A DNA stretch of 64,000 nucleotides from positions 1 through 64,000 of the forward strand of contig NZ_FRBN01000015.1 in assembly GCF_900142625.1 (NCBI RefSeq), written 5' to 3'. A program made the translations under genes and the position numbers. The notes beneath the pieces are model-generated. The model did not search any database and was not told the origin of the DNA. It was given only the letters and a program-made list of their open reading frames with translations. Origin of the DNA: Roseovarius marisflavi (GTDB lineage Bacteria > Pseudomonadota > Alphaproteobacteria > Rhodobacterales > Rhodobacteraceae). This document shows, piece by piece, positions 43,597 through 52,983 of this stretch. Each line of letters starts with the position of its first letter. The first letter of the stretch is position 1.

Positions 43597-45566
43597 TCTG
43601 CTGCCACCTTTACGTCTGGTACATCTGCAACCGCCGCGTCGCGGATCGTCAGCGTCGCGCTGATCGAGCCTTTGCGCCCGTCTTCATAGGTCACTTCGGT
43701 TTCGGTGTAGATTTCGCTCGATCCGTCATAAAGCGCGTCGATCAGATCCTTGAACTTGTCCTCAACAATCCGGCGGCGCACCTTGCGGGTGCGGGTCATT
43801 TCGCCGTCATCGGCATCAAGTTCCTTGTGCAGGATCAGGAAGCGGTTGACCTGGCAATGCGACAGCATCGGATCATCCGCCAAAGAGCGGTTGACCTCTT
43901 CCACATGCGCCTGAATGGTATCGAGCACCATCGGATGCCCGGCCAGTTCCTGATAGGAGGCATAGCCGATATTATTGCGCTCGGCCCAGTTGCCAACCGC
44001 CGTCAGGTCGATATTGATAAAGGCCGTGCAGGCCTCGCGCTCGTTGCCGAAAACCACTGCCTCAAGGATGTTGGGGTAGAACTTGAGCTTGTTTTCAACG
44101 TATTTCGGCGCGAACAGGCGGCCATCGGCCATCTTGCCGACATCCTTGGCGCGGTCGATGATCCGCAGGTGGCCGTTGTCCTTGTCAAAAAAGCCGGCAT
44201 CGCCGGTCGCGACCCATCCTTCCGGGTCTTTGGTGTCGGCGGTGCTTTCGGCGTTCTTGTAGTAGTATTCAAACGTGCCGGGGCTGCGATAGAACACCTC
44301 GCCATTGTCGGCGATGCGAATTTCCACGCCGGGGGCGGGCACGCCAACGGTATCGCTGCGCACCTCGCCATCGGGTTGCAGGGTGATGAACACCGAGGCC
44401 TCGGTCTGGCCGTAAAGCTGTTTCAGGTTGATCCCCAAAGAGCGATAGAAATCAAAGATTTCCGGGCCAATCGCCTCGCCGGCGGTATAGCCGACGCGCA
44501 CCCGGCCAAGGCCAAGCGTGTCCTTGAGGGGGCCATAGACGAACAGATTGCCAAGCTTGTACTTGAGACGGTCCCAGAGGCCCACCTCTTTGCCGTCAAG
44601 AATGGCCGGGCCGACCTTGCGGGCATGCGCCATGAAGGTATCAAACAGCCACTTTTTCATGCGGCTGGCGTCTTCCATGCGGATCATCACGTTGGTCAAC
44701 TGGGTTTCAAACACCCGCGGCGGAGCAAAGTAATAGGTCGGGCCAATTTCGCGCAGGTCGGTCTGCATCGTTTCGGCACTTTCGGGGCAATTGACGCAGA
44801 AGGCGCACCAATAGGCCTGACCGATCGAAAAGATGAAATCGCCCACCCAGGCCATCGGCAGATAGGCCAGAACCTCTTCGCCCGCGCCAAGGTGATCGAA
44901 ATCCGAGGACGAGCGTGACGCCTCGATGATATTGCGGTTGCTTAGAACAACGCCCTTGGGCTTGCCGGTGGTGCCCGAGGTGTAGAGCATCACGCAGATG
45001 CTGTCATAATTCAGCTTTTCGCGTCGCGCCTTGAGATCGGTGATGAATTCTTCATGGGCGGCACGCCCCTGTTCCTGAATATGGCTGAGCTGGTGCAGCT
45101 TGTGATGATCGTATTTGCGCAAGCCGCGGGGATCGACATAGATCATGTGCTCAAGCAGCTTAAGCCCGCCCTGCACCTCGATCAACTTATCAACCTGCTC
45201 CTGATCCTGAACGATGGCAAAGCGCGCGCCGCAATGCTCCATCACATAGGCCATCTCGTCGGCCGATGCGTCCTGGTAAAGCGGCACAGGAATGGCACCC
45301 ACCGATTGCGCGGCAACCATCGCCCAATAGAAATGCGGGCGGTTGCGGCCGATCACGGCAATAAAGTCGCCCTCGTTGACGCCAAGATTGATCAACCCAA
45401 GCGCAAGCGCCTCGATCTCTTTCTCGGTTTCGGACCACGTCCAGCTTTGCCAGATTCCGTATTCCTTTTCCCGATAGGCGGGCTTGTCGCCATATTGGGT
45501 CGCGTTACGTTGCAACAGCGCCGGAATGGAATCCATTCCGCCGGTCGCCTGAGTCGGCTGTGCCAA
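43593..45566 (-). CDS. AMP-dependent long-chain acyl-CoA ligase
   Basis: The 657-aa ANL ligase has the P-loop ICVMLYTSGTTGKPKGVVLSN, the core motif LKQLYGQTEASVF, WVATGDAGFFDKDNGHLRIIDRAKD, and a C-terminal segment with RKVRRRIVEDKF. It belongs to the FadD15/FAA type that often heads Liv-type operons in alphaproteobacteria. It activates a fatty or aromatic carboxylic acid to acyl-CoA. Placed first in this operon, it probably traps the imported substrate. Confidence 0.9.
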   Translation of the reverse strand: MAQPTQATGGMDSIPALLQRNATQYGDKPAYREKEYGIWQSWTWSETEKEIEALALGLINLGVNEGDFIAVIGRNRPHFYWAMVAAQSVGAIPVPLYQDASADEMAYVMEHCGARFAIVQDQEQVDKLIEVQGGLKLLEHMIYVDPRGLRKYDHHKLHQLSHIQEQGRAAHEEFITDLKARREKLNYDSICVMLYTSGTTGKPKGVVLSNRNIIEASRSSSDFDHLGAGEEVLAYLPMAWVGDFIFSIGQAYWCAFCVNCPESAETMQTDLREIGPTYYFAPPRVFETQLTNVMIRMEDASRMKKWLFDTFMAHARKVGPAILDGKEVGLWDRLKYKLGNLFVYGPLKDTLGLGRVRVGYTAGEAIGPEIFDFYRSLGINLKQLYGQTEASVFITLQPDGEVRSDTVGVPAPGVEIRIADNGEVFYRSPGTFEYYYKNAESTADTKDPEGWVATGDAGFFDKDNGHLRIIDRAKDVGKMADGRLFAPKYVENKLKFYPNILEAVVFGNEREACTAFINIDLTAVGNWAERNNIGYASYQELAGHPMVLDTIQAHVEEVNRSLADDPMLSHCQVNRFLILHKELDADDGEMTRTRKVRRRIVEDKFKDLIDALYDGSSEIYTETEVTYEDGRKGSISATLTIRDAAVADVPDVKVAAE

Positions 45567-45777
45567 ATTTTATCCTCCCATATGTCCGCCATGCGAACAG
45601 ATGACCGCCTTGGGGCGATTCTTTCCTCCCCCCAAAGGGTGCTTGTTTCATGGTCGGCGTCAACTTTTTCCTGAACATTTCCCAAATCTTACGAATTGTA
45701 ACAAGCGGTCCGATCCGCTTGACATGCCCCGGCCCGCGCCGGACACCTGATCTGTCACCCCCGTTGCAAGAGGCCGC

Positions 45778-46377
45778 ATGACCCAACTGCGCATAGAATT
45801 CTGGTTCGATTTCGCCTCGACCTATTCCTATCTCAGCGCGATGCGTCTTGACCCGCTGGCGCGCGCGGCGGGTGTCGGGGTGACATGGCGACCGTTTCTT
45901 CTGGGGCCGATCTTCGCCGCGCAGGGCTGGACCACCTCGCCGTTCCGGATCTATCCCGCCAAGGGCCGCTACATGTGGCGCGACATGACCCGCCGGACAC
46001 AGGCGCTTGGGCTACCGCTGCAACAGCCGGACAACTTGCCGCAAAACAGCGTGCTTGCCGCACGGGTCGCGCAGCTAGCGCTTGGCACGCCAAAGGGCGT
46101 CGCTTTTTGTAAAAGTGTCTATGGCGCCGAGTTCGGGCAAGGTCGCGATATCGCGGACCCCGTTGTCATCCGCGCCTGTCTTGAGCAAAGCGGCCTGCCC
46201 TGCGACATGATCGAGGCGGCGCAATCAGACGACAACAAGCGGAGGCTGCGCCGCTCTGTCGAAGAGGCGATGGCGCGCGGACTCTTTGGCGCGCCCAGTT
46301 TTACCGTCGGGGACGAGCTTTTCTGGGGGGATGACCGGCTTGAGCAGGCCTTGGACTGGGCCGTTGGACATGCTTAG
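45778..46377 (+). CDS. DsbA-family 2-hydroxychromene-2-carboxylate isomerase
   Basis: The 199-aa protein has the thioredoxin-like GST-kappa fold of this family. It opens IEFWFDFASTYSYLSAMRLDPLA. The segments WRPFLLGPIF, YPAKGRYMWRDMTRR and FGAPSFTVGDELFWGDDRLEQAL follow. NahD-type members isomerise 2-hydroxychromene-2-carboxylate in naphthalene breakdown with glutathione as cofactor. No other such gene is here, so a more general glutathione-dependent role is likely. It is divergent from the acyl-CoA ligase across a 211-bp gap holding the dyad AAGCGG-6-CCGCTT at 45703-45720. Confidence 0.85.
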   Translation: MTQLRIEFWFDFASTYSYLSAMRLDPLARAAGVGVTWRPFLLGPIFAAQGWTTSPFRIYPAKGRYMWRDMTRRTQALGLPLQQPDNLPQNSVLAARVAQLALGTPKGVAFCKSVYGAEFGQGRDIADPVVIRACLEQSGLPCDMIEAAQSDDNKRRLRRSVEEAMARGLFGAPSFTVGDELFWGDDRLEQALDWAVGHA

Positions 46378-46407
46378 ATCAAACCCCACGGTCAGGACAA
46401 AAGCGCG

Positions 46408-48315
46408 ATGAGCCCCAACGGCAACCAGACACAGGAAATGACAAGTGCCGGGCTGAACCTCATTCAGCAGGCCCTGACGATCTATGACCGGGATCTGCGT
46501 TTGGCGGTGTGCAACCGGCGCTTTCAGGAAATGTTCGACCTGCCGCAGGGTCTTGTGACGCCGGGCGCCGATTTTTCCGACACCATCCGCTATCTTGCGA
46601 TGCGCGGCGATTATGGCGATGTCGGCGATCTTGACGCCTTTGTGCAATCGCGCGTCGAACAGGCCAGCGCCTTCGAGCGCCATTACATGGAACGCACCCG
46701 CGCCAATGGCCGTACCATCAGCGTCGAAGGCTCGCCCCTGCCTCAGGGCGGATGGGTGACGGTCTATACCGATATCAGCCGCGCCAAACAGCAAGAGGCG
46801 CTGTTGCGGGGCCGCTCCGAAGAGCTGTCGGATCAGCTTTTGACCTATTCCGAAGAATTGGCCGCCACCAACCGCCAGCTAGAGGCGACCGTGACCGCCC
46901 TCGAAGAGGCAAAACGCCAGATCACCGAGGCCGAGGCCCGCACCCGCCTGACCGCCGAGATGATGCCGGCCCATATCGCCCATGTCGGGCCGGACCGCTG
47001 TTACACCTATTCCAACCGGCGTCTCACCTCGGTGATGCCCGGATCAAAGCCCGAGATCATCGGCATGCATGCCGCAGAGGTCCTTGGGCCGCAGCCCTGG
47101 TCGGTGATCGGCCCGCAACTTGACAAGGCCTATGCCGGTACGCCGTCGGTGTTCGAATTCACCCACGAGCCAAGCTCGCGCCGCATCCGGGTGGCTCTGA
47201 CACCCGATCCAAGCACCGGCGGGGTGTATATCCTGTCGATGGATATCACCGAGGAAAGCCAGACCCGCGCCGCGCTGCAACAGACCCGGCGGCGCGAAAT
47301 GGCGGCCCAGCTGACCAGCGGGCTGGCGCATGATTTCTCGAACCTGCTCACGATCATTCTGGGCATGCAATCGCGGCTTGGCCGGATGGGCCTTCCGGCG
47401 CAGGCGGACGAGTTGATCAATGCCACGCTGGCGGCGGCGCGGCGCGGCGGCGGTCTCTTGAACCGCATCGCCGATATGACCGGACCGCGCGAACATGAAC
47501 CGGTGCCGACCGATCTGGCGGCCTTTCTGGGCGATCTGGAAACGCTTGCGCGCTCGGCGCTGCCCCCCGGCATCACCCTCAGGATCGACAACCAAGGCGC
47601 CGGTGACCGCTATCTTCTGGATGCCGGCATGTTGCAGGATTCGCTGTTGAACCTGTTGCTGAACGCGCGCGATGCCTGTGGCATACGCGGCGCCGTCACC
47701 CTGACGGCGGCCCCGTTGCAGGACACCTGGCTTGAATTTGCGGTCACCGATACCGGCCCCGGCTTTACCCCCGAGGCGCTTGTTCATGCGCTTGATCCGT
47801 TCTTTACCACCAAGGGCGGAGAAGGATCGGGGCTTGGGCTTCCGATGGTCTATGACATGACCAAGCTTGCGGGCGGGCGCATCACGCTTGGCAATACCGA
47901 AACGGGCGGTCGCGTCGCACTTAGCCTGCCGTTGCGCCCAGCCGGGGCAACCCGCCCGCCGGGTCTTGTGCTTTTGGTCGAGGACAGCCCAGATTTGCGC
48001 AGCACCCTGCGCGACATGCTGCGCAGTGCCGGGCATAGCGTGATCGAGGCCACCAGCGTGGACGAGGCGCAGGCGCTTATCACCGAACTGCCAGAGATTT
48101 CTGCGGTGCTGTCTGATATCGTGCTGGAGGGGGACAAAACCGGGCTTGATCTGGCCGCCCTGCCCCGGCGCGCCGATTGCCCGCTTGTTCTCATGACCTC
48201 TCTGCCGCCCGACGATCCGTTGCACCGCGCGGCCACACGTGTCGGCCCCGTTCTGCGCAAACCTTTCACCGCGACCCAACTTGACGCGGCCCTCAACACC
48301 GGAGTTCGCCCATGA
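46408..48315 (+). CDS. PAS-containing hybrid histidine kinase
   Basis: The 635-aa cytoplasmic protein begins with a PAS_7-type domain (about 12-125, IYDRDLRLAVCNRRFQEMFDLP). A coiled coil (about 130-180) and a second PAS region (about 185-285) follow. The kinase core has H308 (TSGLAHDFSNLLTIILG) and the ATP site GEGSGLGLPMVYDM. The C-terminal receiver has Asp570 (LSDIVLEG) and Lys618. It has no membrane segment, so it senses an internal or diffusible cue. It overlaps the following response-regulator gene by 4 bp. Confidence 0.92.
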   Translation: MSPNGNQTQEMTSAGLNLIQQALTIYDRDLRLAVCNRRFQEMFDLPQGLVTPGADFSDTIRYLAMRGDYGDVGDLDAFVQSRVEQASAFERHYMERTRANGRTISVEGSPLPQGGWVTVYTDISRAKQQEALLRGRSEELSDQLLTYSEELAATNRQLEATVTALEEAKRQITEAEARTRLTAEMMPAHIAHVGPDRCYTYSNRRLTSVMPGSKPEIIGMHAAEVLGPQPWSVIGPQLDKAYAGTPSVFEFTHEPSSRRIRVALTPDPSTGGVYILSMDITEESQTRAALQQTRRREMAAQLTSGLAHDFSNLLTIILGMQSRLGRMGLPAQADELINATLAAARRGGGLLNRIADMTGPREHEPVPTDLAAFLGDLETLARSALPPGITLRIDNQGAGDRYLLDAGMLQDSLLNLLLNARDACGIRGAVTLTAAPLQDTWLEFAVTDTGPGFTPEALVHALDPFFTTKGGEGSGLGLPMVYDMTKLAGGRITLGNTETGGRVALSLPLRPAGATRPPGLVLLVEDSPDLRSTLRDMLRSAGHSVIEATSVDEAQALITELPEISAVLSDIVLEGDKTGLDLAALPRRADCPLVLMTSLPPDDPLHRAATRVGPVLRKPFTATQLDAALNTGVRP

Positions 48316-49013
48316 CCGCGCCGCTTGTGACCATTCTCGATGACGAACCCGCGATCCGCACCATGCTGGCGGATGCCCTGAACGAGGCCGGGTTTCGCAC
48401 CATGACCTTTGGCCGCGCGACCGAGTTCGAGGCGGCGCTGCGATCCACCACGCCGGATGTCTGCCTTGTCGATCTGTCGCTGCCGGATCGCGACGGGCTG
48501 TCGCTTGTGCATCGCCTTGCGCTTGAACAGGGGGCGACGGTGATCATCATTTCGGGGCGCGCACAGGTTCAGGACCGGGTGACCGGGCTTGAACTCGGGG
48601 CGGATGATTACATCATCAAACCGTTCGATCCCGCCGAGGTGGTGGCGCGCATCCGCGCCCGCCTGCGCCGGGGCACGCCCAGCCCGCAAAGCGGGGAAAC
48701 CGCGCGTTTCAACGGATGGGTGGCGCATTTCGACCGCTATATTCTCGAGGATGAGACCGCTGCGGAAACCCCGTTTTCGCATGCCGAAGGCGAGGTGCTC
48801 CGGCTGTTTCTGGAACGGCCCAAGCGGCTTATTTCGCGCCAGACCATGCAAGAGGCGCTTGGCGGTGCCGCCAGCGAGAGCTTTGACCGGGCGATGGATG
48901 TGCGCATCTCTCGTCTGCGCACCAAGCTGCGCGAAGACCCCAAGAACCCCCGCCTGATCAAAACGATCTATGGCGCGGGCTATATCTTTCTGGGGGATGT
49001 GGTCTGGGGGTAA
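48312..49013 (+). CDS. OmpR-family response regulator (partner of hybrid kinase)
   Basis: The 233-aa protein has a receiver with DDE (10-12), phospho-acceptor Asp54 (CLVDLSLPDRDG) and Lys in IIKPFDP. A winged-helix domain (about 130-230) contains RAMDVRISRLRTKLREDPKNPRLIKTIYGAGY. Its ATG overlaps the hybrid kinase stop. Target genes are not evident; the downstream GNAT gene starts 173 bp later and may be independent. Confidence 0.93.
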   Translation: MTAPLVTILDDEPAIRTMLADALNEAGFRTMTFGRATEFEAALRSTTPDVCLVDLSLPDRDGLSLVHRLALEQGATVIIISGRAQVQDRVTGLELGADDYIIKPFDPAEVVARIRARLRRGTPSPQSGETARFNGWVAHFDRYILEDETAAETPFSHAEGEVLRLFLERPKRLISRQTMQEALGGAASESFDRAMDVRISRLRTKLREDPKNPRLIKTIYGAGYIFLGDVVWG

Positions 49014-49186
49014 GACATGGCTTGGCGCGCGGCGCTATCTTGCGATCAGGCCAGGGCCGGACCAACCGGTTGAGCCTCCAGAGCAAGCCCCTGCGAATGG
49101 CCCCGTGAAGCGGCACGATTTTGCTGGTCCTGACGGGCATTTACGCACAAACTGATTTTCTATGACTCCAAAAGATCAGGCCGCAC

Positions 49187-49627
49187 ATGACCATCACGAT
49201 CCGCCCCATCCAGACCGGTGACAAACCCAAATGGACGACGCTTTGGCGCGACTATCTGGCGTTTTATGAAACCACCCTGCCCGACACGATCTATAACACC
49301 ACGTTTTCGCGGCTCTGCTCACCCGATCATCCGGATCAGAATGGCTTTTTGGCGCTCAATAACGGCAATCCGGTCGGCCTTGTCCATTACATCTATCATC
49401 CGCACAACTGGCGCATGGAAAAGGCTTGCTACCTACAGGACCTTTTTGTCGCCCCAGAGGCGCGCGGCATGGGCGTCGGGCGCAAACTGATCGAGGCGGT
49501 CTATGCGCAGGCCGATGCCGATGGCTGTCCTTCGGTTTATTGGCTGACGCAAGACTTCAATGCTGAGGCGCGCAAGCTTTACGACCGCATAGGCACCCTG
49601 ACGCCCTTCATCAAATACACCCGCTGA
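49187..49627 (+). CDS. GNAT family N-acetyltransferase
   Basis: The 146-aa protein shows the acetyl-CoA-binding motif A, LQDLFVAPEARGMGVGRKLIEAVYAQA. The C-terminal motif B is VYWLTQDFNAEARKLYDRIGTLTPFIKYTR. Length and layout are those of small-molecule or polyamine GNATs of the spermidine/diamine acetyltransferase-like branch. The substrate is unknown. It is convergent with the second livF. Confidence 0.88.
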   Translation: MTITIRPIQTGDKPKWTTLWRDYLAFYETTLPDTIYNTTFSRLCSPDHPDQNGFLALNNGNPVGLVHYIYHPHNWRMEKACYLQDLFVAPEARGMGVGRKLIEAVYAQADADGCPSVYWLTQDFNAEARKLYDRIGTLTPFIKYTR

Positions 49628-49651
49628 TAATACACCCGCTGATTCGGGACG

Positions 49652-50347
49652 CTAAACCCCGATATAGCGATCCACGATCGAATGGTCCGCGCGCAGCGCC
49701 TCGGCGGGCAATGTCTCGGTGTTGCGACCGTTCTCGATGAACGCCACCCGGTCGGCCACCGATAAAACCGCATCGACCCGTTGTTCCACCAACAGGATCG
49801 CGACCCCTTCGTCGCGCATCTTGACGATCACCTGCCGGATTGCCTCAATCATCGAAGGCTGGAGACCCTCGGTCGGCTCGTCCAGCAAAAGCACCTTGGG
49901 GCGCAGGCAGAGCGCGCGCGCCGTCGCCAGCATCTGTTGCTCGCCGCCCGAAAGGGTCTGTGCCCGCTGGCCAAGGCGTTCGCGAAGACGCGGGAAAAGG
50001 TCCAGCACCTCGTCCAGAACCTCTGGCCCGCTTTTGCGCGCGCGCAGCCCGATTTCAAGGTTCTGCGCCACGGTCAGTTCCGCAAACAAACGCCGCCCCT
50101 GCGGGATATAGCCGATGCCGGCGCGCGGCACCTTATAGGCCGACAGGCGGCTGACCTCTTGCCCGTCAAGCATGATTCGGCCCGACATCAACGGCACCAG
50201 GCCCATGATCGCCTGCATGGTGGTGGTCTTGCCCGCGCCATTGCGCCCCAACAGGCACATGATTTCACCGGGGGCCACCTCAAGGCTCAGGTCGCGCAGC
50301 ACCTGTGCACGGCCATACCCGGCGTTGATCCCCTCAAGCCGAAGCAT
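49652..50347 (-). CDS. LivF-type ABC transporter ATP-binding protein, second cluster
   Basis: The 231-aa ATPase has Walker A GRNGAGKTTTMQAIMGL, RAGIGYIPQGRRLFAELTV, the signature SGGEQQMLATARAL and Walker B KVLLLDEPTEGLQP. Its 5' end overlaps the upstream LivG gene by 14 bp. ATG 50347 gives MLRLEGINAGYG, and the longer frame is discarded. The cluster resembles urea/amide or branched-chain amino acid importers. Confidence 0.93.
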   Translation of the reverse strand: MLRLEGINAGYGRAQVLRDLSLEVAPGEIMCLLGRNGAGKTTTMQAIMGLVPLMSGRIMLDGQEVSRLSAYKVPRAGIGYIPQGRRLFAELTVAQNLEIGLRARKSGPEVLDEVLDLFPRLRERLGQRAQTLSGGEQQMLATARALCLRPKVLLLDEPTEGLQPSMIEAIRQVIVKMRDEGVAILLVEQRVDAVLSVADRVAFIENGRNTETLPAEALRADHSIVDRYIGV

Positions 50348-51056
50348 GCGTCCCCCCAAGATAGGCGGTCTGAACCGCGCCATTGGCATGAATCTCTGCC
50401 GGCGTGCCCTCGGCCAGAACCTCGCCGAAATTCAGCACCGTGATCCGGTCGGCAAGCTCCATCACCACGCTCATGTTATGCTCGATCAACAGGATCGTGG
50501 TCTTGCCCGCCAGCTCGCGGATCAGCGCCTTGAACTCGGCGATCTCGCCCTCGGCCAGGCCCTGCGTCGGCTCGTCGAGGATCAACAGGCGCGGCGATTG
50601 TGCAAGGCCCATCGCGATTTCCAACAGGCGCTGATGGCCATAGGACAGATCCCCCGCCTCCTGCGTCTTGCGATCCAGCAGCCCGACCCGCGCGAGCGCG
50701 TCATCAACAGCCGGGGTGACCTTTGCCCCCTTAAGGCGGCGGCGTGCGGCAAGCGCCACGTTTTCGCCAACACTCAGCCCGGCAAAGACCGAGGTGATCT
50801 GAAACGTATAGGCCATGCCGAGCATGATCCGCTTATGCGCCGGTAGAGCGGTGATGTCGCGCCCCTCAAAGAACACCTGCCCCTCCGAGGGGGCAATGCG
50901 CCCGCAAATCATGCTCACCAGCGTGGTCTTGCCCGCCCCGTTGGGGCCGATCAGCGCGCGCACTTCACCTTGGGGCAAATCGAAGTCCACCCCCTCGACC
51001 GCGCGCAGCCCGGCAAAGTGTTTCGACAATCCCCGCGTCGCCAATAGCGTCGTCAT
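50334..51056 (-). CDS. LivG-type ABC transporter ATP-binding protein, second cluster
   Basis: The 240-aa ATPase has Walker A GPNGAGKTTLVSMICGRI, the LivG-like AYTFQITSVFAGLSVGENVALAAR, a signature-region YGHQRLLEIAMGLAQSP, Walker B LLILDEPTQGL, and the switch ILLIEHNMSVVMELAD. The gene overlaps livM by 4 bp and livF by 14 bp, so the operon is tightly coupled. Confidence 0.93.
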   Translation of the reverse strand: MTTLLATRGLSKHFAGLRAVEGVDFDLPQGEVRALIGPNGAGKTTLVSMICGRIAPSEGQVFFEGRDITALPAHKRIMLGMAYTFQITSVFAGLSVGENVALAARRRLKGAKVTPAVDDALARVGLLDRKTQEAGDLSYGHQRLLEIAMGLAQSPRLLILDEPTQGLAEGEIAEFKALIRELAGKTTILLIEHNMSVVMELADRITVLNFGEVLAEGTPAEIHANGAVQTAYLGGTHASA

Positions 51057-51997
51057 GGCAGCCCCCGCCAGACCCGGCGGCGCAATTCGCCCATCAACCC
51101 TTGGGGCGCGAACAGCGTCAAAAGCACAAGCGCCACACCGGCAATCAGCATATAGGCGGTGGTCACCCCCGAGCTAAGGTCGATCAGGTAGAACATGAAC
51201 AGCGTGCCGATAAACGGGCCAAGAACCGTCCCCGCCCCGCCCAAAAGCACCCACAAAAGCGGAAAGATCGAGTATTGCACGCTCGCAAAACTTGCCCCTG
51301 CATAGCCGAACAACAACCCATATGACGCCCCCGCCGCTGCCGCGATGGTGCCCGATATGATCATCGCCAAAAGCTTGTGCGCGAAGATGTCATAGCCAAG
51401 CATGCGCACCCGTTCCTCATTCTCGCGGATCGCCACCAGAACCTTGCCAAAGGGTGCGCGCACCAGCCAGAGGCTCAGCATGAGGCAGCTTCCGAACAGG
51501 ATAAGCGCCGCGAAATACCGGTTACCCGGATCGCTAAGGTCGATCCCCCAAAGCACGCGCTGCGCCTGTTGGATCACGAACCCTTCGTCGCCACGGGTAT
51601 ATTCGCCGAAATAGAGGATCGTCAGGTAACCGGCCTGCGCGAACATCAGCGTCACGATCATGAAGGCCACCCCGGTCGTGCGCAGCGCCAAAAGCGCAAG
51701 CCCGCCCGAAACCACCGCCCCCGCCACAAGCCCAAGCACAAGCGCCGGTGCCGGTGTCAGGCCAAGATGCTGTATCCCAAGGCCCATGCCATACATGCCC
51801 GCCGCAAAGAACAGGGCATGCCCAAGGCTGAGCAACCCGGTATAGCCGAACAGGATGTTATACCCGACCGCATAGCTGGCCAGCACCATGATCCGCGCAA
51901 GATTGCCGTGGTGATAGGCAGGCAGCACGAATTGCAGCACGAACAGCAACGCGATCAACCCGCCATGAAGCGCAATCACCCGCGCGCCGCCGCTCAT
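51053..51997 (-). CDS. LivM-type ABC transporter permease, second cluster
   Basis: The 314-aa membrane protein has about nine helices and the LivM segment VGYNILFGYTGLLSLGHALFFAAGMYGMGL. The coupling region LVAIRENEERVRMLGYDIFAHKLLAMIISG and LLGGAGTVLGPFIGTLF follow. Four-bp overlaps with both neighbours are seen. Confidence 0.93.
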   Translation of the reverse strand: MSGGARVIALHGGLIALLFVLQFVLPAYHHGNLARIMVLASYAVGYNILFGYTGLLSLGHALFFAAGMYGMGLGIQHLGLTPAPALVLGLVAGAVVSGGLALLALRTTGVAFMIVTLMFAQAGYLTILYFGEYTRGDEGFVIQQAQRVLWGIDLSDPGNRYFAALILFGSCLMLSLWLVRAPFGKVLVAIRENEERVRMLGYDIFAHKLLAMIISGTIAAAAGASYGLLFGYAGASFASVQYSIFPLLWVLLGGAGTVLGPFIGTLFMFYLIDLSSGVTTAYMLIAGVALVLLTLFAPQGLMGELRRRVWRGLP

Positions 51998-52920
51998 TCG
52001 GATCGCGCCCCGAACAGGCCCTGCGGGCGAAACACAAGCACGAGGCCAACAAGCAGCGTCGCGAGGATTTTCGCCAGCGTCGGCGAGAAAAACACCGAGA
52101 TGATGCCATCGCTAAGCCCGATCAACACGGCGGCCAGCACCGTGCCCGGCAGGCTTCCAAGCCCGCCGATGATCACGACGATGAACGACAGCAAAAGCGG
52201 ATCCGCCCCCATCAGGTAATGCGCCTGCTGAATGGGTACGATCAACACCCCGGCCAGCGCCGCCAACGCGGCCCCAAGACCAAAGACAAGCGCATAGACC
52301 CTCTCGACCGGGATGCCAAAGACCTGCGCCATGTCACGATCCGCCTGCGTGGCGCGCATCACAAGGCCAAAGCGGGTGCGCGACATCAAGAGCCATACGC
52401 CGCATAAAAGGACCACCGCAGCACCGATCACCGCCAGCTTGTAACTCGTGGTGCCAAGCCCCCAGGGCCAGATCATCGCCCAGCCGTCGGCGCCATACTC
52501 GACCCAGGGAATCGCCAGCCGCGTGTTGAACGGCGCCTCGACCGGGCGCGCATCGGGGCCATAGCCCATCAGGGTCATCTGCTGAATGATATAAAGCAAA
52601 CCGATGGTGGCCACGATGGTGCGCTCGGGGTCATAGTTCAGCCGCTTGAGGATGGTCATATCGGCCGCTATTGCAAGCGCCCCGACGATTAGCGGCGCGG
52701 CAACAAGCGCCACACCAAACCCGATCGCCGGATGGCCGCCAAAGCTATGCGCGATCCACCATGCAATGACCGCGCCCAGCATGAAAAACTCGCCATGCGC
52801 TATATTGACCACCCGCATCACGCCAAAGACGAGCGACAAGCCGACCGCCGTCAGCGAAAGCACCGCCGCCGTGATCGCGCCCTCGAGCGAGGCCAGCAAT
52901 ATGTAAGGGCCCAAATCCAT
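51994..52920 (-). CDS. LivH-type ABC transporter permease, second cluster
   Basis: The 308-aa permease opens MDLGPYILLASLEGAITAAVLSLTAVGLSLVFGVMRVVNIAHGEFFMLGA, the LivH pattern. It has the coupling helix GLVMRATQADRDMAQVFGI and IVVIIGGLGSLPGTVLAAVLIG. I placed the start at ATG 52920. An ATG at 52959 in frame would add 13 residues of no family resemblance. Confidence 0.92.
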   Translation of the reverse strand: MDLGPYILLASLEGAITAAVLSLTAVGLSLVFGVMRVVNIAHGEFFMLGAVIAWWIAHSFGGHPAIGFGVALVAAPLIVGALAIAADMTILKRLNYDPERTIVATIGLLYIIQQMTLMGYGPDARPVEAPFNTRLAIPWVEYGADGWAMIWPWGLGTTSYKLAVIGAAVVLLCGVWLLMSRTRFGLVMRATQADRDMAQVFGIPVERVYALVFGLGAALAALAGVLIVPIQQAHYLMGADPLLLSFIVVIIGGLGSLPGTVLAAVLIGLSDGIISVFFSPTLAKILATLLVGLVLVFRPQGLFGARSE

Positions 52921-52983
52921 TCTGCGACAAGGATTGCCCGGCATCGGCTTGAGGGGCAAGCCCGTTCCGCGCCCGGCTCGCGA

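Noticed and set aside
45719..45760. Sigma-70 promoter from TTGACA at 45719
   Set aside because: TTGACA is perfect but no acceptable -10 hexamer lies 16-18 bp downstream in the GC-rich stretch.
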